Source: Lewinellaceae bacterium
Lineage (GTDB): Bacteria; Bacteroidota; Bacteroidia; Chitinophagales; Saprospiraceae
Direction of reading: 5' to 3'
Assembly (NCBI GenBank): GCA_020636005.1
Contig: JACJYR010000001.1
Location: forward strand, 2,918,501-2,982,500
DNA: 64,000 bases
Of the stretch, positions 15,025 to 23,751 are shown in pieces. The notes under the pieces were generated by a model. It was given only the letters and a program-made list of their open reading frames with translations, did not search any database and was not told where the DNA came from. The position numbers and the translations under genes are program-made. Position 1 is the first letter of the stretch. The number at the start of each line of letters is the position of its first letter.

Positions 15025-18000
15025 ATGGAAAATTTACACCGCTTTTTTCGGGCCGTTCCGGGCGGCATTTTTGTGTTATTGCTGGCCTGTTCGCTCCGGC
15101 CAATAGAAGCGGCAGCGCAGGTCTATTTTGCGCCGGCAGTGCCCATCGAGGCCGGGTTTTCGCCCCGAACCATTTTCCCCGCAGACCTCGATGGAGACGG
15201 CGACCTCGACGTCCTGACGGCCACAGCTACGGACAACAAAATTGCCTGGAACGAGAACCTGGACGGGCTGGGCAATTTCGGGCCGACCGTCGTGGTGTCC
15301 GCCGGCGTGTCGAATTCGCATTTTGCCTATCCCATAGATTTGGATGCTGACGGGCGCCTGGATATACTCGCTCCGCTGGCTTCTTTTCAAAATATTTCCT
15401 GGTTCAAGAACACCGACGGGCTGGGCAGTTTTGGCAGCCAGCAGGCCATCACCCCGCCCGTGAATAACTGCGGCATGGCCCTTCCCGCCGACCTCGACGG
15501 CGATGGCGACCAGGATTTGATGATTTACCGTTTCAACGATGTTGTCAACCCGACCGTGCGCTGGTTTTACTGGATGGAGAATGTGGGCGGCGCCGCCAGT
15601 TTCGTGCACCGGGACACCCTGTCCATCAACGAGGTCAGTTCCGTGTTCCAGGCTGCTGACCTCGACGGCGACAACGACCTGGATATCCTGGCGGCCAACC
15701 CCAACGACACCCTGATTTGGTTCGAAAACCTCAACGGACTGGGCAGCTTCAGCAGCAGCAAGATCATTTCCCCCAACCACGACGGCCCGGTCGGCATATT
15801 CGCCGCCGACCTCGACGGCGACAATGACCTGGACGTGCTCTGCGCCGACCGCCTCGACGACAAAGTGTCGTGGTACGAAAACCTGGACGGCATGGGTAAT
15901 TTCGGGCCGGAAAAATTGCTCATCGTCGCATTCGACGGCCCCGAAAGGGTCATCGCTGCCGACCTGGACAACGACGGCGACCTGGATGTAGTGGCCAATT
16001 CGAAAAATACCAACCGCATTGTCTGGTTCGAAAACCTCGACGGCGGTGGCAACTTCAGCGCTGAGCAACTGGTGGCCGACAACGTGATGGGCGCTTTCGA
16101 ACTGCAAGCTGCCGATGTGGACGGCGACGGCGATATCGATCTGCTTTCCTCTGGAAACAACATCACAGGTGCACAATTCGCCCTCTACCGCAACCTCTTC
16201 CTCGAACGCAAGATTGGCGGCGTTTGCTTTTTTGACCAAAACGAAAACCAGGTACAAGACCCCGGCGAGGTGGGGCTTCTGAATCAGCAGGTGGCCGTTT
16301 CGCCCCTTGGCCTGGGCGGCTTCACGGCACCCGATGGCACGTATTTTATGAGCGTGGCGGATGGCACCTGCTATCAGGCAGTCTGGGTGCCGCACCCCGA
16401 TTGGGAACTCACCACTTCTCCGGCCAGCTACCAAGTGCAGGTGCTGGGCGCAGATGTCACGGGCCTTGATTTTGGCCTGCGGCCAACGAACACCATCAGC
16501 CGGGTAGAGCCGGTGCTGGCGCATGGGCCTACCCGCTGCGGCTTCACCGTGCCGTTTTGGGTGAACTATACCAACACCGGGACGACTTTTGCCGACGGGT
16601 TTGCCCGCTTCGTGCTGGATGCAGGAACTTCCCTCGTGAGCGCTGACCCTGCACCCACGGCGATGACCGGCGACACGCTGTACTGGGATTTTGAACAACT
16701 GCCGCCATCCTACTCGGAGGGCGTCCTGCTTTTTCTGCATATTCCTTCCGTCGCTTCCATCGGCGACACCCTGCAGTTTTTTACCGAGACATACCTGTCA
16801 GACGCCGGCGGCAACCTGTCGCTGAACAGCAGTTACGAAACCTTCTCCGTGGTCCAGTGCGCCGTTGACCCAAACGACAAACTGGTGCGGCCCGTTGGCA
16901 ATACCCCGGCTCATTTGACCCTGTTCGATGAAATACTGGAATACACCATCCGGTTCCAGAACACCGGCACGGATACCGCCTTCACGGTCCGCCTGGAAGA
17001 CCAACTGGACGGCGACCTCGACTGGAGCAGTTTCCAGCCCGTGGCGGCCAGCCATGCCTACCGGGCCGTCATTGACGGGGACGGCCTGGCAACCGTTGTT
17101 TTTGACCAAATCATGTTGCCCGACAGCAATGTGAACGAGCCGGAAAGTCACGGCTTCTTCACTTTCCGCATCCGGGCACTGGCCGGCCTGCCCGATTTTA
17201 CAGCGGTCGAAAACAGTGCGGGCATTTTCTTCGATTTCAACGATGCCGTGGTGACCAACACCACACTCAACACGCTGGTGCCGCTGTTGCCCGCAGTAAT
17301 ATCGGCGCAGCCCGTCACCTGCCACGGTGGCCAGGACGGCAGTTTTTCCGCTGCACCCGTTGTGGGAAACCTGCCCATCACCTTTACACTCGCCGGCGTG
17401 GGGAGCAATGAAACAGGCATTTTCCAAAACCTGGCCGGCGGGCTGTATATGCTGACGATGGAGGACGCCACAGGGCATACCGTGTCGCAGCCGGTGGAGA
17501 TTCCGGAACCGGACGCCATCGTTGACTCTTTCGTCCTGTCTATTTGCCAGCACGAACCAAGCCCGGCGACGGGAACCGTCTATGACGTCCCCGGCGATTA
17601 TCAGGAGCAGGTAACGCTGCAAACGCCCGACGGCTGCGATAGCCTCGTGGTCGCATCGTTGGTGGTTTACCCGGAAGAATTACTGGTGGTCGACAACGGC
17701 CCGCTGCCCTACGGAACGGTTTACCATGGCGTGGTGCTGACGCAAGACACGCAGTTCGTCTATTTTGACACCACCGAATTCGGGTGCTTGCTGACAATTT
17801 CGGAAAACGTGACCGTGAGCCCCAGTTCTACCAACGAGGTGACGGTGGCCATCGGCCTGAGCATCCGGCCCAATCCGGTGGAGGATTATTTTACGGTGAG
17901 TTTTGAGACGGACTTTCCTGCCGCAGTATCCCTGAGGCTTACGGATGCACTCGGCCGGCCGGTCCGGGAGTTAAAACCTGTCCATACTTCCGGCATCCAT

Positions 18001-18099
18001 ACATACACTTTCGACACTGCGGAATTGGCTGCCGGCATCTATTTCCTGCACCTAAATATAGGTGATCATTGGGCGTCGAAGATATTGACAAAGATTTGA
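15025..18099 (+). CDS. Secreted FG-GAP/VCBS repeat protein with T9SS type A domain
   Basis: 1024 residues. Signal peptide (about 1-32, GIFVLLLACSLRPIEAAAQ). Residues 35-390 hold about seven FG-GAP/VCBS units with the calcium-binding pattern DLDGDGDLDVL, each followed by WFENLDGLGNF-like text, forming a beta-propeller. Next comes an SdrD/CNA-B-like segment (GVCFFDQNENQVQDPGEVGL), a DUF11-like conserved-repeat region (CAVDPNDKLVRPVGNTPAHL ... GIFFDFNDAVVTNTTLNT), a SprB-like repeat and a C-terminal type A sorting domain (LSIRPNPVEDYFTVSFETDF ... AGIYFLHLNIGD). Expected on the cell surface or released. Starts 18 bp after repeat family A copy 1. Confidence 0.85.
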   Translation: MENLHRFFRAVPGGIFVLLLACSLRPIEAAAQVYFAPAVPIEAGFSPRTIFPADLDGDGDLDVLTATATDNKIAWNENLDGLGNFGPTVVVSAGVSNSHFAYPIDLDADGRLDILAPLASFQNISWFKNTDGLGSFGSQQAITPPVNNCGMALPADLDGDGDQDLMIYRFNDVVNPTVRWFYWMENVGGAASFVHRDTLSINEVSSVFQAADLDGDNDLDILAANPNDTLIWFENLNGLGSFSSSKIISPNHDGPVGIFAADLDGDNDLDVLCADRLDDKVSWYENLDGMGNFGPEKLLIVAFDGPERVIAADLDNDGDLDVVANSKNTNRIVWFENLDGGGNFSAEQLVADNVMGAFELQAADVDGDGDIDLLSSGNNITGAQFALYRNLFLERKIGGVCFFDQNENQVQDPGEVGLLNQQVAVSPLGLGGFTAPDGTYFMSVADGTCYQAVWVPHPDWELTTSPASYQVQVLGADVTGLDFGLRPTNTISRVEPVLAHGPTRCGFTVPFWVNYTNTGTTFADGFARFVLDAGTSLVSADPAPTAMTGDTLYWDFEQLPPSYSEGVLLFLHIPSVASIGDTLQFFTETYLSDAGGNLSLNSSYETFSVVQCAVDPNDKLVRPVGNTPAHLTLFDEILEYTIRFQNTGTDTAFTVRLEDQLDGDLDWSSFQPVAASHAYRAVIDGDGLATVVFDQIMLPDSNVNEPESHGFFTFRIRALAGLPDFTAVENSAGIFFDFNDAVVTNTTLNTLVPLLPAVISAQPVTCHGGQDGSFSAAPVVGNLPITFTLAGVGSNETGIFQNLAGGLYMLTMEDATGHTVSQPVEIPEPDAIVDSFVLSICQHEPSPATGTVYDVPGDYQEQVTLQTPDGCDSLVVASLVVYPEELLVVDNGPLPYGTVYHGVVLTQDTQFVYFDTTEFGCLLTISENVTVSPSSTNEVTVAIGLSIRPNPVEDYFTVSFETDFPAAVSLRLTDALGRPVRELKPVHTSGIHTYTFDTAELAAGIYFLHLNIGDHWASKILTKI

Positions 18100-18188
18100 T
18101 GATGAATAAGGTGAAACCTGCCGGGCATGATGGGTTGCAAGTCTGGTATCGGCATTTTGTTTTCTTCCCCCGCTCGACCTGTATCTTC

Positions 18189-18422
18189 CCATTGAAAAAC
18201 AACCCTCGCTCTTGCCGGTCCCGATGTGAAACCGGGATAAATTGTTCTACCGGCACTACTGCGAGTGTCCATCAAGGCGGTCATTCTCACCGGCATTGAA
18301 AGCAATGGCTGTATGCTGGCAAAAGATTACTTGCTTTTAGGGAAAGAGGTAGAAGTGGCGGTAGCAAGATTTATCCCGGTTTTACATCGGGAACGGCAGG
18401 CGCAGGGCTGTTTTTCAATTGG
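18189..18422. repeat. Imperfect ~54-bp inverted repeats, possible decayed small element
   Basis: The arm at about 18189-18243 (ending ATGTGAAACCGGGATAAAT) recurs inverted at about 18368-18422 (starting ATTTATCCCGGTTTTACAT) with several mismatches and roughly 125 bp between. No protein is encoded. The stretch 18100-18537 otherwise shows no gene. Confidence 0.6.
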
Positions 18423-18537
18423 AAGACCCTGGGCCTGCGGGGTATTTTTTATACGAAACCGCAATTTCCTGAATGCCAGTATGTTGCGAGATATGAAATC
18501 TGATTACATTTGTCTTGTTGAAGCGTGGGTAGAGGCG

Positions 18538-18590
18538 GGATACACGAAATGGGGATATGTCTGAGTTTCGTGTATCCGATGTTGCTTGCA
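18538..18590 (+). other. attC-like site at the left end of the cassette array
   Basis: Perfect 12-bp stem GGATACACGAAA (18538-18549) with TTTCGTGTATCC (18566-18577), a 16-nt loop, then GATGTTGCTTGCA. The 12 bases ATGTTGCTTGCA (18579-18590) recur exactly inverted at 22128-22139, after the gene that follows. In integrons, the start of a cassette (TT of the GTT core onward) is complementary to its own end, which is just this arrangement. I see no intact gene upstream that would own this site. Confidence 0.5.
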
Positions 18591-18677
18591 ATTAAGAAAA
18601 AATAAAAAATAGATGAGTGAATTAGCCAATAAAATAAAAGGATGGCTCGATAAACAAGGTTACCCGTTAGAAATGTT

Positions 18678-19975
18678 GGTTCTTTATGATTTCCAGTGGG
18701 TAGATTAAATTTTTGCCCTTTAGTTTTGACTCCAAAAAACAATGAACAGCAAACAGCTTTTTGAAATCGCACTTGGGGATATCCGCCCCTGGGAAATCAA
18801 ACATATCGAATTCAAACAACTCGACGAAAAAGTTCGGGAGTTGCACATATACCTGGATTTTCCTCCGGGGAGTTCGTTCAAGGATGCTTTTGAGGTTTCC
18901 TGCAAAGCCTACGACACCGCCGAACACACCTGGCAGCATTTGAATTTCTTTGAACACCGCTGCTACCTGCACGCCCGTGTTCCCCGTATTACAGACAGCA
19001 AAGGGGAAATCAAGAAGGTACAAGTGCCCTGGGCAAGGCGGAACAACGGCTTTACCCTCATGTTCGAGGCGTACATCATGACCTTGCTCGAGCTGGAGAT
19101 GTCCCCGTCCTCGGTTGCGAATTTAATCAAGGTGTGGCCCCAACGGATTTGGGAGGTTTTCAACCACTACGTCAATCGGGCCCTCAGCCAGTGCGACCAC
19201 AGCGGCATCGAGGAAGTGGGCATTGACGAAACGAGCAAGCGCAAAGGCCACGACTATATCACCGTCGGCGTTGACCTGCATGAAAACCGGGTGTTCAAAG
19301 TGGTCGAAGGCAAGGATGCCGCAGCAGTTGAAGCCCTTGCGGGGCACTTGGGGGCCAGCGGCAGCGCCCCGGAGAAGGTCCGGCAGGTCTGCATCGACAT
19401 GTCGCCGGCTTTTATAGCCGGTTCAGCCACTGCCTTCCCGAACGCCAGCATCACCTTCGACCGCTTCCATGTGGTCAAAGAAGTGAACAAGGCCCTGGAC
19501 GCCCTGCGCAAAGCCGAGCAAAAGGAATGCAAGGAACTCAAAGGGCACAAGTACACGCTGCTCAGGAACCCTGAAAACCTCACGGACAAAAAGCTGGCGG
19601 AGCTGGCCAACCTTGTCAAACTGTACCCCAAAATCGGGGAAGGTTACAGGCTCAAAGAACTTTTCAAGGAGTTTTGGAGGTTCGACCATCCAGCCAGGGC
19701 TGGGCGCTTTTTGAATGATTGGTGCAATCAGGCTGAAGGGAGTGGGATTTTCCCCTTTCAGAAAGTGGCCAAAACCATCAGGGCACATTGGTCGGGTATC
19801 ATGAATTTCATAAGGTCTCAAATAACGAATGGTATTTTGGAGGGCATCAATTCGAAAATACAGTTAGCCAAAAAACGGGCAAGGGGTTATCGTAATCTCC
19901 ATAATTTCATCAACATGATTTATTTCCTGTGCGGTAAGCTGAATTTATCCTACCCACAGGTTTTCATATAGAACC
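18678..19975 (+). mobile_element. ISL3-family insertion sequence
   Basis: Ends form imperfect inverted repeats starting GGTTCTTTATGA and GGTTCTATATGA, both continuing to GTGGGTAG. The 8-bp target duplication GAAATGTT is exact (18670-18677 and 19976-19983), as usual for ISL3. The element is 1298 bp and holds a single intact transposase, so it may still be active. It interrupts the nuclease gene after codon 21. Confidence 0.93.
18742..19971 (+). CDS. ISL3-family transposase
   Basis: 409 residues, within the normal ISL3 range. It has the DDE_Tnp_ISL3 core: EVGIDETSKRKGHDYITVGV (first Asp), VCIDMSPAFIAGSATAFPNA (second Asp) and FDRFHVVKEVNKALDALRKA. The C-terminal part has NGILEGINSKIQLAKKRARG, where the Glu of the triad is expected. 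The N-terminal region lacks an obvious Cys zinc ribbon but has the usual pre-core helices (VPWARRNNGFTLMFEAYIMT). The stop codon lies inside the right inverted repeat. It catalyses transposition of its own element only. Confidence 0.92.
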   Translation: MNSKQLFEIALGDIRPWEIKHIEFKQLDEKVRELHIYLDFPPGSSFKDAFEVSCKAYDTAEHTWQHLNFFEHRCYLHARVPRITDSKGEIKKVQVPWARRNNGFTLMFEAYIMTLLELEMSPSSVANLIKVWPQRIWEVFNHYVNRALSQCDHSGIEEVGIDETSKRKGHDYITVGVDLHENRVFKVVEGKDAAAVEALAGHLGASGSAPEKVRQVCIDMSPAFIAGSATAFPNASITFDRFHVVKEVNKALDALRKAEQKECKELKGHKYTLLRNPENLTDKKLAELANLVKLYPKIGEGYRLKELFKEFWRFDHPARAGRFLNDWCNQAEGSGIFPFQKVAKTIRAHWSGIMNFIRSQITNGILEGINSKIQLAKKRARGYRNLHNFINMIYFLCGKLNLSYPQVFI

Positions 19976-20382
19976 GAAATGTTTGTTGCTCAAAAATTTA
20001 AAGAACAAGGTTTTAAAATTGCTCAATCAGTTTACTATAAAGATGATGAAACAGGAAAATCAAGAGAAATTGATGTCATTGCATATTACTCATATGTTTC
20101 GAATGGAGTATGGTTTAATCTAACTTTTGTGATAGAATGTAAACTAAGCAAAGACAAACCATTGCACCTGTCCCCAAAAGTTGGACAGTTTTTCGGCTAG
20201 TTTAAGATGGAATACAATGAGGGATTAAAAGATCTTGTAAGCCGCCAATCAGCATGAGCAGCAGGTTCAGTCAAGGGCGGCTGCTGGGTGGCTTTGTGGG
20301 CTGGCAGTCGTTTATATACCCTTGACGGGTTCTGATGCGAGGCTATCTTTGCTTTCAAGATTATTTCATCCAGGCTTCGATG

Positions 20383-21216
20383 TCAACCGAAAAACACCTC
20401 CTTCGGTGTTTTGTAATCCAGGGAACTGTGCAATCTTCGATTATTGTAGTAATCAAAGTAATTGTTCAGCCCCCTAAAAAGTTCTTTTCCATTTTGGTAG
20501 GCGTGTAAATATACGTTTTCATATTTAACACTCCACCACAACCGTTCGACAAACACGTTATCCAATGCACGGCCTTTGCCGTCCATACTGATTCGGATCT
20601 TTTTATCTTTTAGTAAGCAAGTAAAATTCTTGCTCGTGAATTGGGAACCCTGGTCTGAGTTGAAGATCTCAGGTTGACCGTATGTAAAGGCTTGTTCCAG
20701 TGCAGCAATGCAAAAGCGTATCCCCAGGGTATTGGAAAGCTCCCAGGACAATACAAAACGGCTGAACCAATCTATTACAGCTACCAGATAAAGAAATCCT
20801 TTGGGCATTGGAATATAGGTGATGTCAATAGACCAAACCTGGTTTGGAGCCTTTATTTTCAGGCCTTTCAGCAGGTATGGATATATTTCGTGAGCCTCGT
20901 TTGGCTTACTTGTGTCAGGCTTTGGCAACACTGAGCGGATATTCATCAGGCGCATTAACCGGCCCACTCTTTTTTGATTTATGGCGTGGCCAATTCTGCG
21001 GAGATTTGCCGCCATGCTTGGCCGGCCCCATTGAGGGTGTTCTAAATGCAGACGATCAATCAGTTCCATCAGGCGGAGATTCTCCCCGCTTTCCCCTTTG
21101 GGTTCATAGTAAAAAGATGAACGGGGAATGTTTAGCAAACTACATTGACTCGTAATAGAAAGTCCGTTTTCCTGACCGATCAAAGCCATGCGATGGTGCT
21201 TAGGAAAGTTCCTCAT
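20383..21216 (-). CDS. IS3-family transposase OrfB (DDE integrase core)
   Basis: 277 residues with an HTH_21-like N-terminus (PRSSFYYEP ... HPQWGRPSMAANLRRIGHAI) and an rve core: SIDITYIPMPKGFLYLVAVI (Asp), IFNSDQGSQFTSKNF (Asp) and DNVFVERLWWSVKYENVYLH (Glu), ending with YYNNRRLHSSLDYKTPKEVF. Its start overlaps the end of orfA by 17 nt. Production most likely needs -1 frameshifting on the A9 run (21218-21226), giving an OrfAB fusion as in other IS3 members. All catalytic residues are present. Confidence 0.92.
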   Translation of the reverse strand: MRNFPKHHRMALIGQENGLSITSQCSLLNIPRSSFYYEPKGESGENLRLMELIDRLHLEHPQWGRPSMAANLRRIGHAINQKRVGRLMRLMNIRSVLPKPDTSKPNEAHEIYPYLLKGLKIKAPNQVWSIDITYIPMPKGFLYLVAVIDWFSRFVLSWELSNTLGIRFCIAALEQAFTYGQPEIFNSDQGSQFTSKNFTCLLKDKKIRISMDGKGRALDNVFVERLWWSVKYENVYLHAYQNGKELFRGLNNYFDYYNNRRLHSSLDYKTPKEVFFG

Positions 21217-21490
21217 ATTTTTTTTTCAGCCAGTCCAATTCAAACTGGAGCTGACCGATCTGCTGGAACAATCGAGCTTCTTTTTCTTTGTCACCGCTGG
21301 GAGTCGGACCTCGTTTTTTGTCAAATAATGAACTACAACCTTCTAATAACTCCTTTTTCCAATTGGTGATTTGACTCGGATGTAGTTCATGTTTCTGAGC
21401 CAGTTCGGCTAACGTAAGCCGTTCTTGAATTGCTTCCAAGGCTACTTTTGCCTTGAATTTTGAATTGAAATTTCGACGTTTTTTTGCCAT
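21200..21490 (-). CDS. IS3-family OrfA (helix-turn-helix protein)
   Basis: 96 residues. The N-terminal half is an HTH_Tnp_1 domain (FNSKFKAKVALEAIQERLTL ... HPSQITNWKKELLEG); the C-terminal half is a leucine-zipper-like helix (QQIGQLQFELDWLKKKYEEL). It binds the element ends and supplies the N-terminus of the OrfAB transposase. The codons for LKKK form the nine-A slippery run. Confidence 0.9.
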   Translation of the reverse strand: MAKKRRNFNSKFKAKVALEAIQERLTLAELAQKHELHPSQITNWKKELLEGCSSLFDKKRGPTPSGDKEKEARLFQQIGQLQFELDWLKKKYEELS

Positions 21491-22127
21491 TTTTCGGACT
21501 GGTTTAAATGTGAAAATAGTTAAATTTTCCTTCTTAAACTATTGTCCAAAAATTGGGGACAACCGCACATGGGTGATTTTTAATAATGAAGACTGCACTT
21601 GTTCACAAAAAAAGATTTTATCAAAGAGAGATACGGTACTAAAAACGCCAAAAAACTTATTGAGTTGATTATTGAAAAGGAAGGTATCGAAGAATTAACT
21701 TTGATTGGTAAAAACAAAAGTAATTCTGGATATGCGGTAACTCAAGCTTTCACGGAAGGGGTAGATATCACATATTCAGCATTGAATGGGGTTAATAAAT
21801 CAATTCAGTATTTCGTTGGAGAGACAAATAAGACAAGGAGAAGAATGTGTAATATTTATTTCCCAATTATCGTGATAGACGGTAAACTTTTCGAATGTGA
21901 GTTAAGTGAGACGGGGGAAACCTTAGTTTCTGAGATTAAGGAGAATGATTTTACTTGGATAAAGTCCTACGACGCACACAGTTTAATTCAAGTCAGTATT
22001 ACTACAAAAGAAAATTTTGAAAAATTTGTGAAAAAGCTAAAATCTAATTGTGAAATATTTATTGAAAAATATAAAGATGAGATGGATTGGATTAGTGAAA
22101 ATCAACCTACAAATAAAAATTGAAAAC

Positions 22128-22197
22128 TGCAAGCAACATTGTGCTGCTGGCCATGCCGCCTAAAAAGGCGGCACGTCAGCAGCACAAAACGTTAGCA
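22128..22197 (+). other. attC-like recombination site between two cassettes
   Basis: Order: TGCAAGCAAC (complement of the cassette start at 18581-18590), ATTGTGCTGCTG, a central hairpin GCCGCC-TAAAAA-GGCGGC, CAGCAGCACAAAAC, then GTTAGCA. The outer stem TTGTGCTGCTG (22139-22149) pairs with CAGCAGCACAA (22177-22187), with unpaired bases between the two stems as in attC. It begins 5 bp after the nuclease gene stop. The GTT core at the right end starts the next unit, and the inverted partner GATGCTAA of its continuation TTAGCATC is found at 25402-25409. The R boxes keep the GTT/AAC core but not the full GTTRRRY consensus. Confidence 0.58.
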
Positions 22198-22378
22198 TCA
22201 ACGATAAATAATAAACTGAAAGGAAAGACAAACAAAAGCCCGGAATAAGCGGACAAAATCAAGATAGACGCTTTGGGCTATAGCCTGGATTCGAGTAAGT
22301 ACAATATTTATCGATGATGCCCCCGGGAGATGCTCTCCAAACGTCCGGGCAGGCGGAACTGCCAAAAAATCTGAACTC

Positions 22379-23735
22379 ATGCAAAAAATCAAATTTTTGT
22401 TGGTAGCAACAGCGATGCTGTTCAGCCTATTTTTGTCCTCATGAGCAAAGAAGATGAAATACATAAAGAAGTGCCCAAAGAGGAAGGAATAAAACAAAAC
22501 CCTTCTTCCCAAATCGGGACAAGGGAGTACGTCCCATCACTTTTTGGCGATGCCAAAATCGTCCCCGCACAGGTTGCCCGTTCGGTCGCCGAGAGAATCA
22601 ACATGACGGTTTCGGATGCCATGAAGGTCGGCTCATCGACAACGATAAGGGCCGTTGACAGCCTGTTCACGATTTCCGACAGCTTGGGCACCCCGGCACT
22701 CTACATTGCCAATTACTCAGACGACGGGTTTGTGGTGATTGCCGCAGACGAAAGGCACGACCCGATATGTGCAGTTGCAGAACAGGGGAGGTACGAAGAA
22801 GCCGAAGTGCCCTCAATTCTGCTGGAGTGGCTTGAAATCACCTTTGAAAATGTCCAGATTGCCAGGTCGGTGGAGTGGACACTTCAAACTATGCGGACAG
22901 GGAATGGTACAGGGTAATAAAAGACATCGACAAGTAGGTATTCCTGGTGGTTGACGACTGCTGCCCGGAATGCCCAAACTACCCTGAATGCTCCTGGCAC
23001 CCAATACTTGGTTGCGGTGGTGATATCAACTGCGACGGGGGTGGCGGCGGCGGCGACCCCTGTGCCCCGTACACCATAACTACAAAAGGACCCTTATTGA
23101 CCACCAATTGGAATCAGGGCTGTACCTACAATAATTTATGCCCGGACAAAGATTGTGATGATGTCTGTTTTTCGAACCAGAACGCTTGGACGGGCTGCGT
23201 CGCCACAGCCATGGCACAAATCCTCAAGTATTGGTCGGCCCCCTGTACACAGGAGTATATTTTTGCCACAATGCCGAACAATTCGGGCAACGGCGAGGTG
23301 CAGCGGATGATGCGGGACATCGGCGACGCTGTGGACATGGACTACGGGTGCAGCAGTTCAAGTGTTGACGGAGACGATACAGACAATGCATTCAAAGATG
23401 ATTTTTGTTATAGTTTGGCAGACAGGGACAGTTATGTGGCCGGGAGCTACGAAGTTGTCATCCAGGACATAAAAGTAAACCGCCCCGTGCTCCTTGACGG
23501 GTGCCGCATAAAAAATACTGCAATACCGATTGTATGGTATTACTATACAAACTGCCACATGTGGGTTTGCGATGGGTACGAACGGCGCCAGAACAGTTGT
23601 TACTCTACTGTGAAGTTCTACATGAATTGGGGCTGGAATGGATCAAACAATGGTTGGTATGGTTTATATTCGTGGGGCCCGGGCACCTACAATTATCAGT
23701 ACGCCAGAGACTTTACACACAATATACACCCATAA
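22379..23735 (+). pseudogene. Peptidase C10 (streptopain-like) gene, multiply disrupted
   Basis: The signal peptide (MQKIKFLLVATAMLFSLFLS) starts at 22379 in one frame. The Spi-like prodomain runs from about 22441 to 22868 in a second frame (ending ITFENVQIARS). A third frame continues VDTSNYADREWYRVIKDIDK, meets a TAG at 22935, and then encodes the protease domain to 23735. The domain keeps the catalytic Cys in GCVATAMAQILKYW (Cys codon 23196) and His in HMWVCDGYE (His codon 23556), then MNWGWNGSNNGWYGLY. C10 enzymes are secreted broad-specificity proteases. Two shifts and a stop argue for decay, though the catalytic domain itself is intact from a possible GTG at 22947. Confidence 0.78.
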
Positions 23736-23751
23736 TTTTTCACCTGTAAAT

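Larger units (their letters stand above)
20169..21561 (-). mobile_element. IS3-family insertion sequence
   Basis: A 1393-bp element with inverted ends TGTCCCCAAAAGTTGGACAG and TGTCCCCAATTTTTGGACAA and an exact 3-bp target duplication ACC (20166-20168, 21562-21564). It carries orfA and orfB in overlapping frames on the minus strand, with a run of nine A at the frame change. It lies inside the same nuclease gene as the ISL3 element, 193 bp further on. The 20200-20382 part is its non-coding 3' end. Confidence 0.93.
18613..22123 (+). pseudogene. PD-(D/E)XK nuclease gene broken by two insertion sequences and a frameshift
   Basis: Joining 18613-18677, 19984-20168 and 21565-22123 (dropping both insertion sequences and one copy of each target duplication) restores most of one protein. 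It starts MSELANKIKGWLDKQGYPLE, runs on through MFVAQKFKEQGFKIAQSVYY, and has REIDVIAYY then FVIECKLSKDKP. D and E-x-K fit a PD-(D/E)XK nuclease core. After the second insertion the frame continues as RTWVIFNNEDC, then a one-base shift near 21590 moves to the frame of the C-terminal 170 residues (FTKKDFIKERYGTKNAKKLI ... WISENQPTNKN). AT-rich, in a putative cassette. Not functional as read. Confidence 0.8.

Noticed and set aside
15076..16740. Long antisense open frames inside the T9SS protein, recG and permease genes (554, 591 and 418 codons)
   Set aside because: They are mirror frames of GC-rich genes with strong family matches on the other strand; their own translations show no domain or signal and follow the periodic repeats of the sense protein.
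18265..18564. 99-codon ORF running into the attC-like hairpin
   Set aside because: Most of it lies in an inverted repeat and its end overlaps the hairpin stem; no coherent protein features.
22435..22445. Overlapping ATGA between signal-peptide frame and prodomain frame of the C10 gene as translational coupling or programmed shift
   Set aside because: Two further lesions (shift near 22868, TAG at 22935) follow, and no slippery run is present, so decay is the simpler reading.
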